From FEN-1139 sp038207155 (lineage in GTDB: Bacteria > Myxococcota_A > Polyangia > Polyangiales > Polyangiaceae), in assembly GCA_038207155.1 (NCBI GenBank), contig JBBRAB010000005.1:143252-207251 (forward strand): a stretch of DNA of 64,000 nt. The letters are read 5' to 3'. Below, piece by piece: positions 1 to 8,607 of the stretch. Every line of letters starts with the position of its first letter. Position 1 is the first letter of the stretch. Below the pieces are notes generated by a model, which worked only from the letters and a program-made list of their open reading frames with translations, was not told the DNA's origin and made no database searches. Position numbers and translations under genes: made by a program.

Positions 1-151
1 ACGTCGCCGGGTGCTCCGCGCGGGGTACGACCGCGCGGTTGCGCTCGACCGCCACCGGACCATCGGTGAGTCCGAGGTGTTCGAGCAGGCCGCGTACGGT
101 GAGACCGTCCGGGACCTCGGTGCCTTGTCCGTTGACGACGAGCTGCATCAT
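1..151 (-). CDS. thiS: Sulfur carrier protein ThiS (C-terminal part off the window)
   Basis: Reading leftwards from the ATG at 151 gives a ubiquitin-like small protein whose first 50 residues are in the window. It begins MMQLVVNGQ and continues through VAVERNRAVVP to an RAEH segment, the typical ThiS core. ThiS carries sulfur as a C-terminal thiocarboxylate for thiazole synthesis in thiamin biosynthesis. Its diagnostic C-terminal GG lies beyond the left edge, so this end could not be checked. A second in-frame ATG directly follows the first. The gene is divergent from the VanW-domain gene, with only about 70 bases between the two starts. A MoaD-like protein is the alternative, but the N-terminal pattern fits ThiS better. 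Confidence 0.85.
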   Translation of the reverse strand, partial: MMQLVVNGQGTEVPDGLTVRGLLEHLGLTDGPVAVERNRAVVPRAEHPAT

Positions 152-221
152 GCTGGCAACCTTGCCACGAGCCGCAAATGCTGCAATCGGGGGCCTGGCG
201 CGCTATGAGGGTCCGGTAACG

Positions 222-1673
222 ATGCGTGTCATCCGGCTTGTGATGGGGCTGAGCGCCCTCGCGCTGGTGGTTCCCCTCGGGGTTGCCGGCGTGTGGTTTG
301 CCCGCGACGCCCTGCGCGGAGACGGTCCCTGGCCCGGCACGACTCTTGGAGGGCGAACGGTGCCCTCGCAGCTGCCGTTCAGCGTCTGGCTCGAAGGCGA
401 GCGTACCCACTACTCCGCACTTGAAGCGAGCCTCACGAGTCCCGAGGGCACGACTCTCGCCAGCTTCGAACAACTGGGCCTCGAACTCGATGTGGCAGGG
501 ACGCTGCAGGCCTGTCGCGACCAGCGTGGTCAGGGGTCGCTGGCGAGGCGCCTTCGGCAGTGGTGGGCTGCTAGGCGTGGCCAGGTCGAGCTGCGCCCGC
601 GTTTTCACTTCGAGCGCCAACGGGCCATGGCCCTGCTCGCCCCACTCGCCGATCAGCTTCGTCGCAGTCCCCGACATGCCAAGGTCGATATCGAGGCCCA
701 TCGCCGCGAGCCTGCTCAAGCTGGGCGCGAGCTCCATCTCGAGCGCTGTGTCGAGCTCGTCAGCCAGCTTTACCCCGGCGAGGAAGCGACGGTTGAGCTG
801 CCCTTCAGCGAGCTGTCCGCAAGGCAGGCCGATGGCCTGCTCGGCGAGCTGGATCCGTCGCTCGTGCTCGGCTCGTTTGAAACCTCCTACCGCAACAAGG
901 CGGGACCACGGGCCATCAACATCCAGACGGCGGCCAAGTACCTCGAGGGCTTCGTGCTCGCTCCCGACGCAGTATTTAGCTTCAATGCGGTGGTCGGCGC
1001 GCGTGTTCCCAGCCGCGGCTTCGTTGAAGCGCCGGTCATTCGTGAGGATGAACTCGAGCCTGGTTTTGGGGGCGGCGTGTGTCAGGTCGCCACCGCGGTG
1101 CATGCGGCGGCCGTGCTCGGCGGCCTAACCGTGGTCGAGCGCCGGAGTCACAGTCGACCGAGCGGCTACGCCCCGCTCGGTCTCGACGCCACGGTGGTCT
1201 ACGGCGAGGTGGATCTGAAGCTCAAGAATGAGCTCTCCACGTCGGTCGTGCTCCACGCCAGCTTTCCTGAGAAGCATCGACTGCGCATCGAGTGGCTGGG
1301 AGCGTATCAGGACGCCGTGATCTCGCATCACGCCTACGTCAAGGGAAAGCAGGCCACTTACCGGCGCATCGTGACCCATAGCGAGCTTGCGACCGATGCC
1401 ATGGTGCGGCGACAGAAGCCAGCTCCGGGCATGGACGTGGTCAGCACGATCGACCGCAAGAGTGCCAACGGCATGAGCAGCTCACGGCAGTTTCGCAGCC
1501 GCTACTTCCCGGTGCCGGAGGTGTATTGGGTCGGCGCCGACGTGCGTCCTGAGCAGCTCCCGCCGCCGGACAGCGCGCTCAGCGGTGTCGTCTTCAACGG
1601 GCAGCTGATCAGCGGCACCCTGAGTGAGACGGCCGCCCGCCGGCTCCCGACTGACCCCGAGCCGGCGCCGTGA
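222..1673 (+). CDS. VanW family protein, membrane-anchored or exported
   Basis: This 483-residue protein starts with a basic and hydrophobic segment (MRVIRLVMGLSALALVV) that should act as a signal anchor. An upstream region of about 180 residues is followed by a VanW domain at roughly residues 245-395. That domain is seen in FSFNAVVG, a GGGVCQVAT block and the RRSHSRPSGY block. VanW domains occur in vancomycin-resistance clusters and in many envelope proteins, but the biochemical role is not established. The reading frame stays open upstream to 39, but that part overlaps thiS, so the ATG at 222 before the hydrophobic segment was chosen. An ATG at 150 is the alternative. The stop overlaps a possible GTG start of the next gene, suggesting co-transcription with the L,D-transpeptidase. 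Confidence 0.85.
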   Translation: MRVIRLVMGLSALALVVPLGVAGVWFARDALRGDGPWPGTTLGGRTVPSQLPFSVWLEGERTHYSALEASLTSPEGTTLASFEQLGLELDVAGTLQACRDQRGQGSLARRLRQWWAARRGQVELRPRFHFERQRAMALLAPLADQLRRSPRHAKVDIEAHRREPAQAGRELHLERCVELVSQLYPGEEATVELPFSELSARQADGLLGELDPSLVLGSFETSYRNKAGPRAINIQTAAKYLEGFVLAPDAVFSFNAVVGARVPSRGFVEAPVIREDELEPGFGGGVCQVATAVHAAAVLGGLTVVERRSHSRPSGYAPLGLDATVVYGEVDLKLKNELSTSVVLHASFPEKHRLRIEWLGAYQDAVISHHAYVKGKQATYRRIVTHSELATDAMVRRQKPAPGMDVVSTIDRKSANGMSSSRQFRSRYFPVPEVYWVGADVRPEQLPPPDSALSGVVFNGQLISGTLSETAARRLPTDPEPAP

Positions 1674-1738
1674 GGCGCAAAGCGCGCCCGGGAACGACCA
1701 TTTCTCAGCAGAATGGGCCTGATCGGTCGAGGCAAGGC

Positions 1739-3655
1739 ATGTCGGAACCAGGGGTGCTAAAACGCGCGCCCGTGAGGACTGTCGCCGCGCTGATCTGCTG
1801 CCTACTGAGCTCACTACTCGTCCCCTTGGGGTGCAAGCCCAAGAGCACGAGTGGGGCTGCGAGTGCCCCGTCAACCTCGGCATCGAGTGACGGGCGGGCA
1901 CCTCCGCTGTCGAGCATCGCCGTCGACCATGGTGAGCTCGATCAAGCCGCGCCGAGCGGGGCGCCCGAAATCGCCGCTTCGGTGATCGCTGGTACCGTCT
2001 ACAAACTCCCGAACACCGAGTCGCGACGACTCGGTTACGTGCGTCTCGGGGGACGGCTGCGGCGTGAGCCTGATCCGCAGCGAGGTGGCGGCTGCAAGGG
2101 CGAGTTTTATCGCGTCTATCCAGCGGGCTACGTCTGCACCGACGAGTTTACGATCGACCTGGATTCACCGCTCGTGCGGGCTGCCTCGGTGCGCGCGGAC
2201 TTGAGCAAACCGCTTCCGTATCACTACGCCTTCGTGCGCGCGACCGCGCCGCAATACCTTCGCGTCCCGAGCCGTGCCGAACAGGATAAGAGTGAGTTTG
2301 GGCTCGACGAGCACATGGCCTGGTACGCCGAGCACGAAAAGGAAGTCCAGCAGGTGATCCTGGGCGCCAACGACGTGCCTCTCGACGGCCGCGGGATCCC
2401 CGTGCCGGGGCTCAAGCCTGCCGCCAGTTTTCGACCGTCCACCTCGCTCAGCCTGAACGAGCTTTTCGGGGGCTCGCGTCCCGACGAACCCTTGCCGTTC
2501 TGGCTCGCCGACGGAAAACGGGGCATCCCGAACGTGTCGGCGTTCGCCGTCGGGAAAAGTTCAATCTTTGCCGATCGCGTCAGGCGCAAGACGGGGCTTA
2601 GCCTGGTGGGAGCGTTTGATGCGGTGGACGGGGATTTTCACCGCCGTTTCGCGGTCACGGTTGATCTGCGACTGATCCCGGCCACCAAACTCAAGCCGGA
2701 CACGGGTTCACCGTTTCACGGTCTTGAGCTACGTGCTGACACGCATCTGCCGTTTGCTTGGGTGCTCACGGAAAACGCCACCACCTACAAACTGATCAAG
2801 GGCAAGGATGAGGCGCGCCCCGCTGATCCGGTGCCAAAGCGCGCCGTGGTTCCGCTCACCGGGGCGGCCAAGGTCAAGGGCGGCAAGCGCTACTACCAGA
2901 CCGCCAAGGATCCCCAGCGCTGGCTACTCGCCGAGGAGCTTGGTTTAGTCGCGCTCCCGAGCACCTTTCCTGAGCCCGCGGACAAAGGCGAGAAATGGAT
3001 CGATATCTCGCTTCGCCAGCAAACCCTGGTGTTGTTTGAGGGCAAGCGACCTGTCTACGCAACGCTCGTGTCGACGGGGCGCGATCGGATGGGAGATCCA
3101 AAAAAGACGCTGTCGACCCCACAGGGCACCTTCCGACTCAAGAGCAAACACATCGCGGCAGTGATGGATTCGCAGGAAAATTCTGGTCTCGCAGGCGGCG
3201 CGCGTTCAAACACCGCTTCGACCACGACCAGCGATCCCGACGACCATCCCGAACCCGCACCCAGCGCTTCCACGCCGGAAAAACAAGCCCTGAGCCAGCG
3301 CCTCTTAGCTGCCGAAAAGGCGGGCAAAAAGCTCAATACCGAGGACCAGCGTCGGCTCACCAACATCAAGAAGGGTCGGGACCCCGAGTATGGCGTGACC
3401 CAGCGTCGCGGCTCTGGGGGCTTTGAACTGCGCGATGTGCCTTGGATTCAGTATTTCGCTGCGGGCTACGCCCTTCACGGCGCCTATTGGCACGACGTGT
3501 TCGGCATCCCGCGAAGCCACGGCTGCGTGAACCTGGCGCCAGTCGACGCGCGCTACGTGTTTCATTGGAGCGATCCGCCGGTGCCTACAGGCTGGCATGG
3601 CATCAACGTTGGGCCCGAAATGGGCGAGGGAACCACCGTCGTCATTCACGAGTAG
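1739..3655 (+). CDS. L,D-transpeptidase (YkuD domain) lipoprotein
   Basis: This 638-residue protein has a lipoprotein signal (hydrophobic run ending LVPLGC) after the ATG at 1739. A GTG at 1670, overlapping the previous stop, is an alternative start that would place about 23 residues before the signal. The C-terminal YkuD domain contains YALHGAYWHD and, about 13 residues later, SHGCVNL. His580 and Cys596 are the expected catalytic residues. Such enzymes make 3-3 peptidoglycan cross-links or attach proteins to the wall. An insertion of about 75 Ser/Thr/Pro- and Lys-rich residues splits the catalytic domain (about 485-560). The paralogue at the right end of the window lacks it. The upstream part contains a conserved region of unknown role. 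The gene follows a VanW-domain gene, which suits an envelope function. Confidence 0.9.
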   Translation: MSEPGVLKRAPVRTVAALICCLLSSLLVPLGCKPKSTSGAASAPSTSASSDGRAPPLSSIAVDHGELDQAAPSGAPEIAASVIAGTVYKLPNTESRRLGYVRLGGRLRREPDPQRGGGCKGEFYRVYPAGYVCTDEFTIDLDSPLVRAASVRADLSKPLPYHYAFVRATAPQYLRVPSRAEQDKSEFGLDEHMAWYAEHEKEVQQVILGANDVPLDGRGIPVPGLKPAASFRPSTSLSLNELFGGSRPDEPLPFWLADGKRGIPNVSAFAVGKSSIFADRVRRKTGLSLVGAFDAVDGDFHRRFAVTVDLRLIPATKLKPDTGSPFHGLELRADTHLPFAWVLTENATTYKLIKGKDEARPADPVPKRAVVPLTGAAKVKGGKRYYQTAKDPQRWLLAEELGLVALPSTFPEPADKGEKWIDISLRQQTLVLFEGKRPVYATLVSTGRDRMGDPKKTLSTPQGTFRLKSKHIAAVMDSQENSGLAGGARSNTASTTTSDPDDHPEPAPSASTPEKQALSQRLLAAEKAGKKLNTEDQRRLTNIKKGRDPEYGVTQRRGSGGFELRDVPWIQYFAAGYALHGAYWHDVFGIPRSHGCVNLAPVDARYVFHWSDPPVPTGWHGINVGPEMGEGTTVVIHE

Positions 3656-3713
3656 CTCGCGCCGTGGGTCCGGCTGGCGAAGCATGCGAGATGCGCTATC
3701 TGCCTTGGACCCA

Positions 3714-5042
3714 ATGATGGGAACCCTAGGATTTCGACTGTTCGGTTTTCCTGTCCGAATCCATCCGGGATTCTGGCTGGTCTGCGCGTTTCTCATGCTG
3801 GTGCTCCAAGGGCACAGCTGGAGTGCGCGAGTCCTGCTGGTGATCGTGCTCTTTATGGCGGTGCTGTTGCACGAGTTCGGGCACGCGTTTGCTGCGCGCG
3901 CTTGCGGACAAGAACCCGTCATCGTGATCCACGTCTTTGGCGGCGTCACCAGCTGGCTGTCGCTACGCCCGCTCACCAAGCTGCGCGCGATCGGCATCGC
4001 ACTGGCGGGGTCGCTCGTCGGGGCGCTGTTTGCCGGACTCGTTTTCGGGCTGCTGCTCAAGCTTCCGCCTGCGGTGCTCGCGCGGGGTGCCGGCATGACG
4101 CTGCGGGAGTTTCTCGCTTCCCTGGTGTGGGCCAACGGCGCTTGGACCGTCCTGAACCTCCTGCCGATCTTGCCGTTTGATGGCGGGCAGGTGCTGTCTT
4201 TGGCTTTGGGCCCGCGGCGACAGCGGCTCACGGCCATCATCTCGACGCTGAGTGGGATCGGACTCGGTGTGCTGCTGGGTTGGAAGGGCATGCCGGTCGC
4301 CGCAGCCGTCTTCATCGCCACCGGGCTCGTTCGGCTCTGGGAAACCTGGCGAAAGCCTGAGCCCGTCTCAGTCATCAGCCCCGAGCAAGCACGGGTGGTC
4401 CTGAGCGAGGGTCAGCGCAATCTCACCGAGGGTGATCCCGCTCGCGCCCAACGACTGCTGCTCGCGCTTGAGCCACTCTTGGCTGACCCAGCGATGCTGC
4501 GCGAGCTGCACGAGATCCTCGCCTGGGCCGCGCTCGCTCAGCAGGATCCGTTGTCCGCGCGTCGCTCGCTCAAGGCCTTGATGCCGGGACCGATCGATCC
4601 CTTGCTGCAGGCAAGTCTGCTTGAAGCGGAGGGGGATCTCGAGCGCGCCGTCACCTGTCTGCGTCAGGCTCGCGAGCACGGAGATCCGCGACCGCAGCTC
4701 GGGGCCTCGCTCGTAAGGGTGCTGCTCGGCATCGGTCGCTACGGCGAGGCTGCGAACCTCACGACTGAGCTCCTGGCAGACGTCCCCGACGACCAGGCGC
4801 GTCGCGTGGCAGCAGAGAGTGATACTGGGGGGCGCCTTCTGCCCGCGGCTCAGCTCTACGAGGCGTTGTTTCAGCGCTCCCAGCTCGCGAGCGACGCGCT
4901 GCTAGCCGCCGATTGTTATCTGCGAGCGGGCGACGCGGGGGCGGCGCAAGCCTGCCTCGAACGCGGCAAAGCCGCCGGTCTGAGCGAGACGGACTTGGCG
5001 CAAGACCCGCGCTTTGCTCCCTTGCTGCGGCAGTCGCAGTAG
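3714..5042 (+). CDS. Site-2 protease family (M50) membrane metalloprotease with C-terminal helical repeats
   Basis: The 442-residue product is an intramembrane zinc protease. Hydrophobic segments carry the zinc motif HEFGH at residues 53-57, and a later LLPILPFDGG segment supplies the conserved Asp of the NPxPxPDGG-type third-ligand motif. A further membrane segment follows. From about residue 225 the protein is soluble and made of helix pairs resembling TPRs (for example GDPARAQRLLLALEPLLAD). Family members cut transmembrane substrates such as anti-sigma factors. No anti-sigma/sigma pair is next to it. The ATG at 3714 was chosen because it sits just before the conserved FRLFGFPVRIHPGFWL. An ATG at 3684 is also possible. 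It follows the L,D-transpeptidase by 58 bases. Confidence 0.88.
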   Translation: MMGTLGFRLFGFPVRIHPGFWLVCAFLMLVLQGHSWSARVLLVIVLFMAVLLHEFGHAFAARACGQEPVIVIHVFGGVTSWLSLRPLTKLRAIGIALAGSLVGALFAGLVFGLLLKLPPAVLARGAGMTLREFLASLVWANGAWTVLNLLPILPFDGGQVLSLALGPRRQRLTAIISTLSGIGLGVLLGWKGMPVAAAVFIATGLVRLWETWRKPEPVSVISPEQARVVLSEGQRNLTEGDPARAQRLLLALEPLLADPAMLRELHEILAWAALAQQDPLSARRSLKALMPGPIDPLLQASLLEAEGDLERAVTCLRQAREHGDPRPQLGASLVRVLLGIGRYGEAANLTTELLADVPDDQARRVAAESDTGGRLLPAAQLYEALFQRSQLASDALLAADCYLRAGDAGAAQACLERGKAAGLSETDLAQDPRFAPLLRQSQ

Positions 5043-5056
5043 CGCCAGGACCGGGC

Positions 5057-6814
5057 TCAGTCGCTGGGGTGCTCGGTGTGCAGCGGGACTGGGATCCAGA
5101 GAGCGCGAGCCTTCGTCTCGGCGCCCTGGCGCGTGTAGCCAGCCAGACCGTACAGCACGTTCCACCAGTGCCCGTTCGGGGTCTCGCCATAGGAGAAGAA
5201 CGGGAAGACGTGGAACTGCCAGTCGAGTCCCTTGTGAACCTTCTTCTCGCCGTAATAGACCGGCCCGATCAGCTGCGTCGTGCTGTCGAGATCGCTAAAG
5301 CGCCAGTAGAACGGAAACACCACCGTGGCGCGACTCTCGGTTCCAGCGATGTCGAATAGAAACGGCGCCACCACGAGGTGAGAGCGCTTGCCGTCGCGCC
5401 CGACGTAAACGAGCGGGTGGATGTTGGTCGAGAACCCTGTAAGCGAGTGGGTGTGCTGGAAAAACGGCGTAATGAACGTCGTCTCGGAGATTCCGTAGCG
5501 CTTGGAGTGTGCCCAAAACGGGAAAAAGGCTTGCGTGCTCTCGCGTGGACCAGTGCGAGAGTAGATGAAGGGGAACAGCAAGCGCTGATCGACGCCGGCG
5601 TCGGGATCATGCGTACGCCAGTAAAACGGCGTAATCATGTCGAGCTCGGTGCGGCCGCGGTGACGCGCGTAGCCCCAAGTGACAAACGTGCTCTCGCCCT
5701 TGGCTCCCTTGGCGAGCAAGTACAGCGGGTTGATGAAGAGCGTCTCGCCCTTCTCCGAACCGTAGTGGAAAAACGGGAGCACGGTAGTGTGACGCCCGCC
5801 GTTCGGTCGCGTCAGTGACCAGTAAATCGGCAAGATGTGCCGAAGATCCCGCTCCTGCGAGTGCGCGCGGTAGTACGGGCCCCAGGTGTTGACCCAGGAG
5901 AGATCCCGGTCGTTGTAGTCGTAATAGTGCAGCAGCGGCGGGATCAGCTCGTAGTTGCGCTCGCGCGTCTGCCCGTAGAAATACAGCGGAACTACGCCGA
6001 AATCGATGCTGGCCGCGGAGCGCGTGTCGCAGTCGTTGCCACCGCGATAGCTACAGAAAGCCGGGCCCACCAGGGTAAAGCCTCCGTCCGCGTCCTTCTT
6101 GTCATAGTAGAGCAGGGGAGGGATGACCTTGTAGCCGCCGTTCGGACGCGTGCCGGAGAACACCAGTGGCGCAAGCCAATGATCGGACTCGGTGGGCGTC
6201 TTGCGGTTGACGTAGGGGCCGACCACCGTCGTGCGCTCGCCGCGCTCGAGATCGCGCAGGTTCCACACCAAAGGGAACAAGACGTCGTCGGCGTGCCGGG
6301 CACTGCGGCGGCGCAGGTAGGCCATGCCGTAAACAGTCGAGCGATCCGCGACGCTCGGATGTCCCTCGCTTGGCTGGGTACGCTCGACCCAAAGCGGGGG
6401 CAGCGTCATGCGAAAGCCGTACTGGCCGCTCGACTCGCTGTAGTAGGCCCCGTAAAAATGCCGGTCAACCGCGCCCGTTCGGCCGCGCTCCTGGTCCTCC
6501 AGATCAACGTCGGAACCGATCCGCTCGTTGATGTCAGCAGGAATGGCCAGGGGATCTTCGGGCAGCGCGGGTTCGGTGCCCGTGCCCACGGGCTCATCAC
6601 CGGCGCCGCGCGCGGCGTGCATCTCGGGCTCGTCCTCGGAAGCCTTCTTCTTCTTCTTGGGGTCACCCTTCTTGCCGCCGCCTCGCCCTTGCCCGGCGGG
6701 GCTCATGCCATAGGGGTCCATGCCGCCCATCATCTGGGCCTGAGCCGCCCCAGCGACGAACGGAAGTGCCAGGAAGAACCGCCAATGGTGATTCGATGTG
6801 CGGTGCCAACTCAA
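5057..6814 (-). CDS. Exported aromatic-repeat protein of unknown function
   Basis: This 585-residue protein has a signal peptide ending in GAAQA. Next comes a low-complexity region rich in Gly, Met and Lys (GGGKKGDPKKKKK) and an acidic stretch. From about residue 120 to the end it is built of many imperfect units of roughly 20-40 residues containing PPLLYY, LPFFHY, ITPFYWR, FFPFWAH or VFPFYWRF. Each unit looks like a hydrophobic-aromatic beta strand followed by a polar Gly/Asp/Arg loop. This suggests a beta-barrel or beta-propeller at the outer surface, but no family was recognised. Its start overlaps the stop of hisS by 4 bases, so it is probably translated from the hisS message. Confidence 0.8.
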   Translation of the reverse strand: MSWHRTSNHHWRFFLALPFVAGAAQAQMMGGMDPYGMSPAGQGRGGGKKGDPKKKKKASEDEPEMHAARGAGDEPVGTGTEPALPEDPLAIPADINERIGSDVDLEDQERGRTGAVDRHFYGAYYSESSGQYGFRMTLPPLWVERTQPSEGHPSVADRSTVYGMAYLRRRSARHADDVLFPLVWNLRDLERGERTTVVGPYVNRKTPTESDHWLAPLVFSGTRPNGGYKVIPPLLYYDKKDADGGFTLVGPAFCSYRGGNDCDTRSAASIDFGVVPLYFYGQTRERNYELIPPLLHYYDYNDRDLSWVNTWGPYYRAHSQERDLRHILPIYWSLTRPNGGRHTTVLPFFHYGSEKGETLFINPLYLLAKGAKGESTFVTWGYARHRGRTELDMITPFYWRTHDPDAGVDQRLLFPFIYSRTGPRESTQAFFPFWAHSKRYGISETTFITPFFQHTHSLTGFSTNIHPLVYVGRDGKRSHLVVAPFLFDIAGTESRATVVFPFYWRFSDLDSTTQLIGPVYYGEKKVHKGLDWQFHVFPFFSYGETPNGHWWNVLYGLAGYTRQGAETKARALWIPVPLHTEHPSD

Positions 6815-8094
6815 GGTGCACGCTCCGCGGAGGGGACAGAGGATTGCAAGCTCATGACGAGCTCCTCAGCAAGTTGCCCAAAAGGCACCTCGCGTTGACT
6901 GTGACCGGCCAGATCCTTGACCTGGGCCACCTGGCGTTCGATTTCGGACTCACCGAGGACCACGACGAGCCGCGCCCCCAGCGCATCGGCACGCCGCAGC
7001 TGACTCTTCAGCGAGGTTCCACGTCCGTCCACCTCGGCGCGAAAGCCGCGCTCGCGAAGCTCGCGGGCAAGCGCCAGGGCGGTCGGGGCAGCGGCCGCGC
7101 CGAGCGGGGCAAAAAAGCAGAATGGCGCCATACTCGGCTTGCTGTCGGGCATCGCTAGCAGCAGGCGCTCGAGCCCCATCGCGAAGCCGATCGCCGGAAC
7201 CTCGGGTCCACCAAGACCGCGCACCATCGCGTCGTAGCGACCGCCTCCCGCCAACGCGTTCTGTGAGCCGAGGTCACCCGCCGTGGACGAGACCTCGAAC
7301 AGGGTGCGCGTGTAGTAGTCGAGTCCGCGCACGAGACCCGGTTCGACGGTATAGGGTGTTTTCAGGGCGTCGAGCGCGCGCCGCAAGCCATCCCAGTGCT
7401 CCTGATCCTCGGGCGTCAGCAGCTCAAGAATCGAGGGGGCCCCGGCAGCGACGGCGATGTCGCGCGGATCCTTGGAGTCGAGGAGCCGCAGCGGATTGAT
7501 CTGAAGACGCGCCTGCGCATGGTCGCTGAGTGCGGCCAGTTGCGGCATGAAATACTCAAGCAGCGCGAGGCGATAGAGCTCACGGGTCTCGGCTCCGCCA
7601 ATGCTGTTGACCGCGACGCGCAAATCACCAATCCCCAGCTGGGTCAGCAAGTCGACCAGCATGCCGATCATCTCGGCGTCGCCATAGGGTCCCTTGTCCC
7701 CGTAGACCTCACACCCCGCCTGATGAAACTGCCGGTAACGACCGCGCTGCGGACGCTCGGCGCGAAACATCGGACCGATGTAATAGAGCCGCGAAACAGG
7801 CTCTTTTGCCTGGCGCGCATGCTCGACGTAGGCGCGCGCCGCCCCCGCGGTGCCCTCCGGACGCAACGTGAGAGACTCGCGATGTCGTTCGAAGGTGTAC
7901 ATTTCCTTCTCGACGACGTCGGTAGCTTCCCCGATCGACCGCACAAAGAGCTGGGTCTCCTCGACGATCGGAGTCCGCAGCTCCTGGTAGCCGTAGAGCG
8001 CCACCGTCTCACGGAAGGTGGCTTCCAAATGCTGCCAACGTCCAACCTCCTCGGGTAGGACGTCGTTCATTCCTTTGACGGCGCGAAACGGCAT
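6811..8094 (-). CDS. hisS: Histidyl-tRNA synthetase
   Basis: This cytoplasmic class II aminoacyl-tRNA synthetase of 427 residues charges tRNA-His. The start is typical (FRAVKGMNDVLP). Motif 2 appears in LRPEGTAGAARAY and FRAERPQRGRYRQFHQ. The HisRS-specific block is VRGLDYYTRTLFE, and motif 3 lies in AIGFAMGLERLL. The C-terminal anticodon-binding domain includes SLKSQLRRADALGARLVVVLGE. The length fits the usual 420-430 residues. The gene is divergent from ruvX, and the next gene on the same strand overlaps its stop. Confidence 0.97.
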   Translation of the reverse strand: MPFRAVKGMNDVLPEEVGRWQHLEATFRETVALYGYQELRTPIVEETQLFVRSIGEATDVVEKEMYTFERHRESLTLRPEGTAGAARAYVEHARQAKEPVSRLYYIGPMFRAERPQRGRYRQFHQAGCEVYGDKGPYGDAEMIGMLVDLLTQLGIGDLRVAVNSIGGAETRELYRLALLEYFMPQLAALSDHAQARLQINPLRLLDSKDPRDIAVAAGAPSILELLTPEDQEHWDGLRRALDALKTPYTVEPGLVRGLDYYTRTLFEVSSTAGDLGSQNALAGGGRYDAMVRGLGGPEVPAIGFAMGLERLLLAMPDSKPSMAPFCFFAPLGAAAAPTALALARELRERGFRAEVDGRGTSLKSQLRRADALGARLVVVLGESEIERQVAQVKDLAGHSQREVPFGQLAEELVMSLQSSVPSAERAP

Positions 8095-8187
8095 GGGTCA
8101 GCTCTTGTAGCCCGCAGGATGACTCGGGCCGACCGCGCTTATGCGCGCCGGTTGGCTGAAGGTCAAGCCGGCTGCTATGGGTCTCCG

Positions 8188-8607
8188 GTGCGCGCTGCAG
8201 CTATCGATCTCGGTAAAGTCCGTGTCGGACTCGCCGTGTCCGACGAACTCGGCCTGATGGCCCACCCTCGGCCACATCTGGATGGCGGAAATATGGGTCG
8301 TGTGGTCGAGCAGCTCAGTCAATTGGCCGCTGCGGAAGGGATTGAGGTCTTCATCCTTGGGCTGCCTCGAACCCTCGACGGACGCGAAGGGCCTCCGGCT
8401 CGTCGAGCCAAGGACTTCGGCAAACGGCTCCGCGACCGCTCAGGCGTGCGAGTCGTTTTGCTCGATGAGCGTCTGACGACCAAAGAGGCGCACGAGCGTC
8501 TCGCAGCGGGAGGACTCAACTCCAAGGAGCGTCGCGAGCGCGTGGACAGCGCCTCGGCCGCATTGATGCTGCAGGCCTTCCTCGAGTCCACCAGAAGGGG
8601 GCCATGA
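8188..8607 (+). CDS. ruvX: Putative pre-16S rRNA nuclease / Holliday junction resolvase RuvX (YqgF)
   Basis: The 139-residue product has the RNase H-like fold of the YqgF family. The N-terminal AAIDLGKVRVGLAVSDE carries the first catalytic Asp, the middle segment is FILGLPRTLDGREG, and VVLLDERLTTKEA supplies the DER motif. The C-terminal Asp lies in RVDSASAALMLQ. The family matures the 16S rRNA 5' end. A role at Holliday junctions is older and less certain. The frame is open to an ATG at 8119. The GTG at 8188 was preferred because it gives the usual family length and starts just before the first beta strand. The stop overlaps the mltG start by 4 bases. Confidence 0.88.
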   Translation: MRAAAIDLGKVRVGLAVSDELGLMAHPRPHLDGGNMGRVVEQLSQLAAAEGIEVFILGLPRTLDGREGPPARRAKDFGKRLRDRSGVRVVLLDERLTTKEAHERLAAGGLNSKERRERVDSASAALMLQAFLESTRRGP

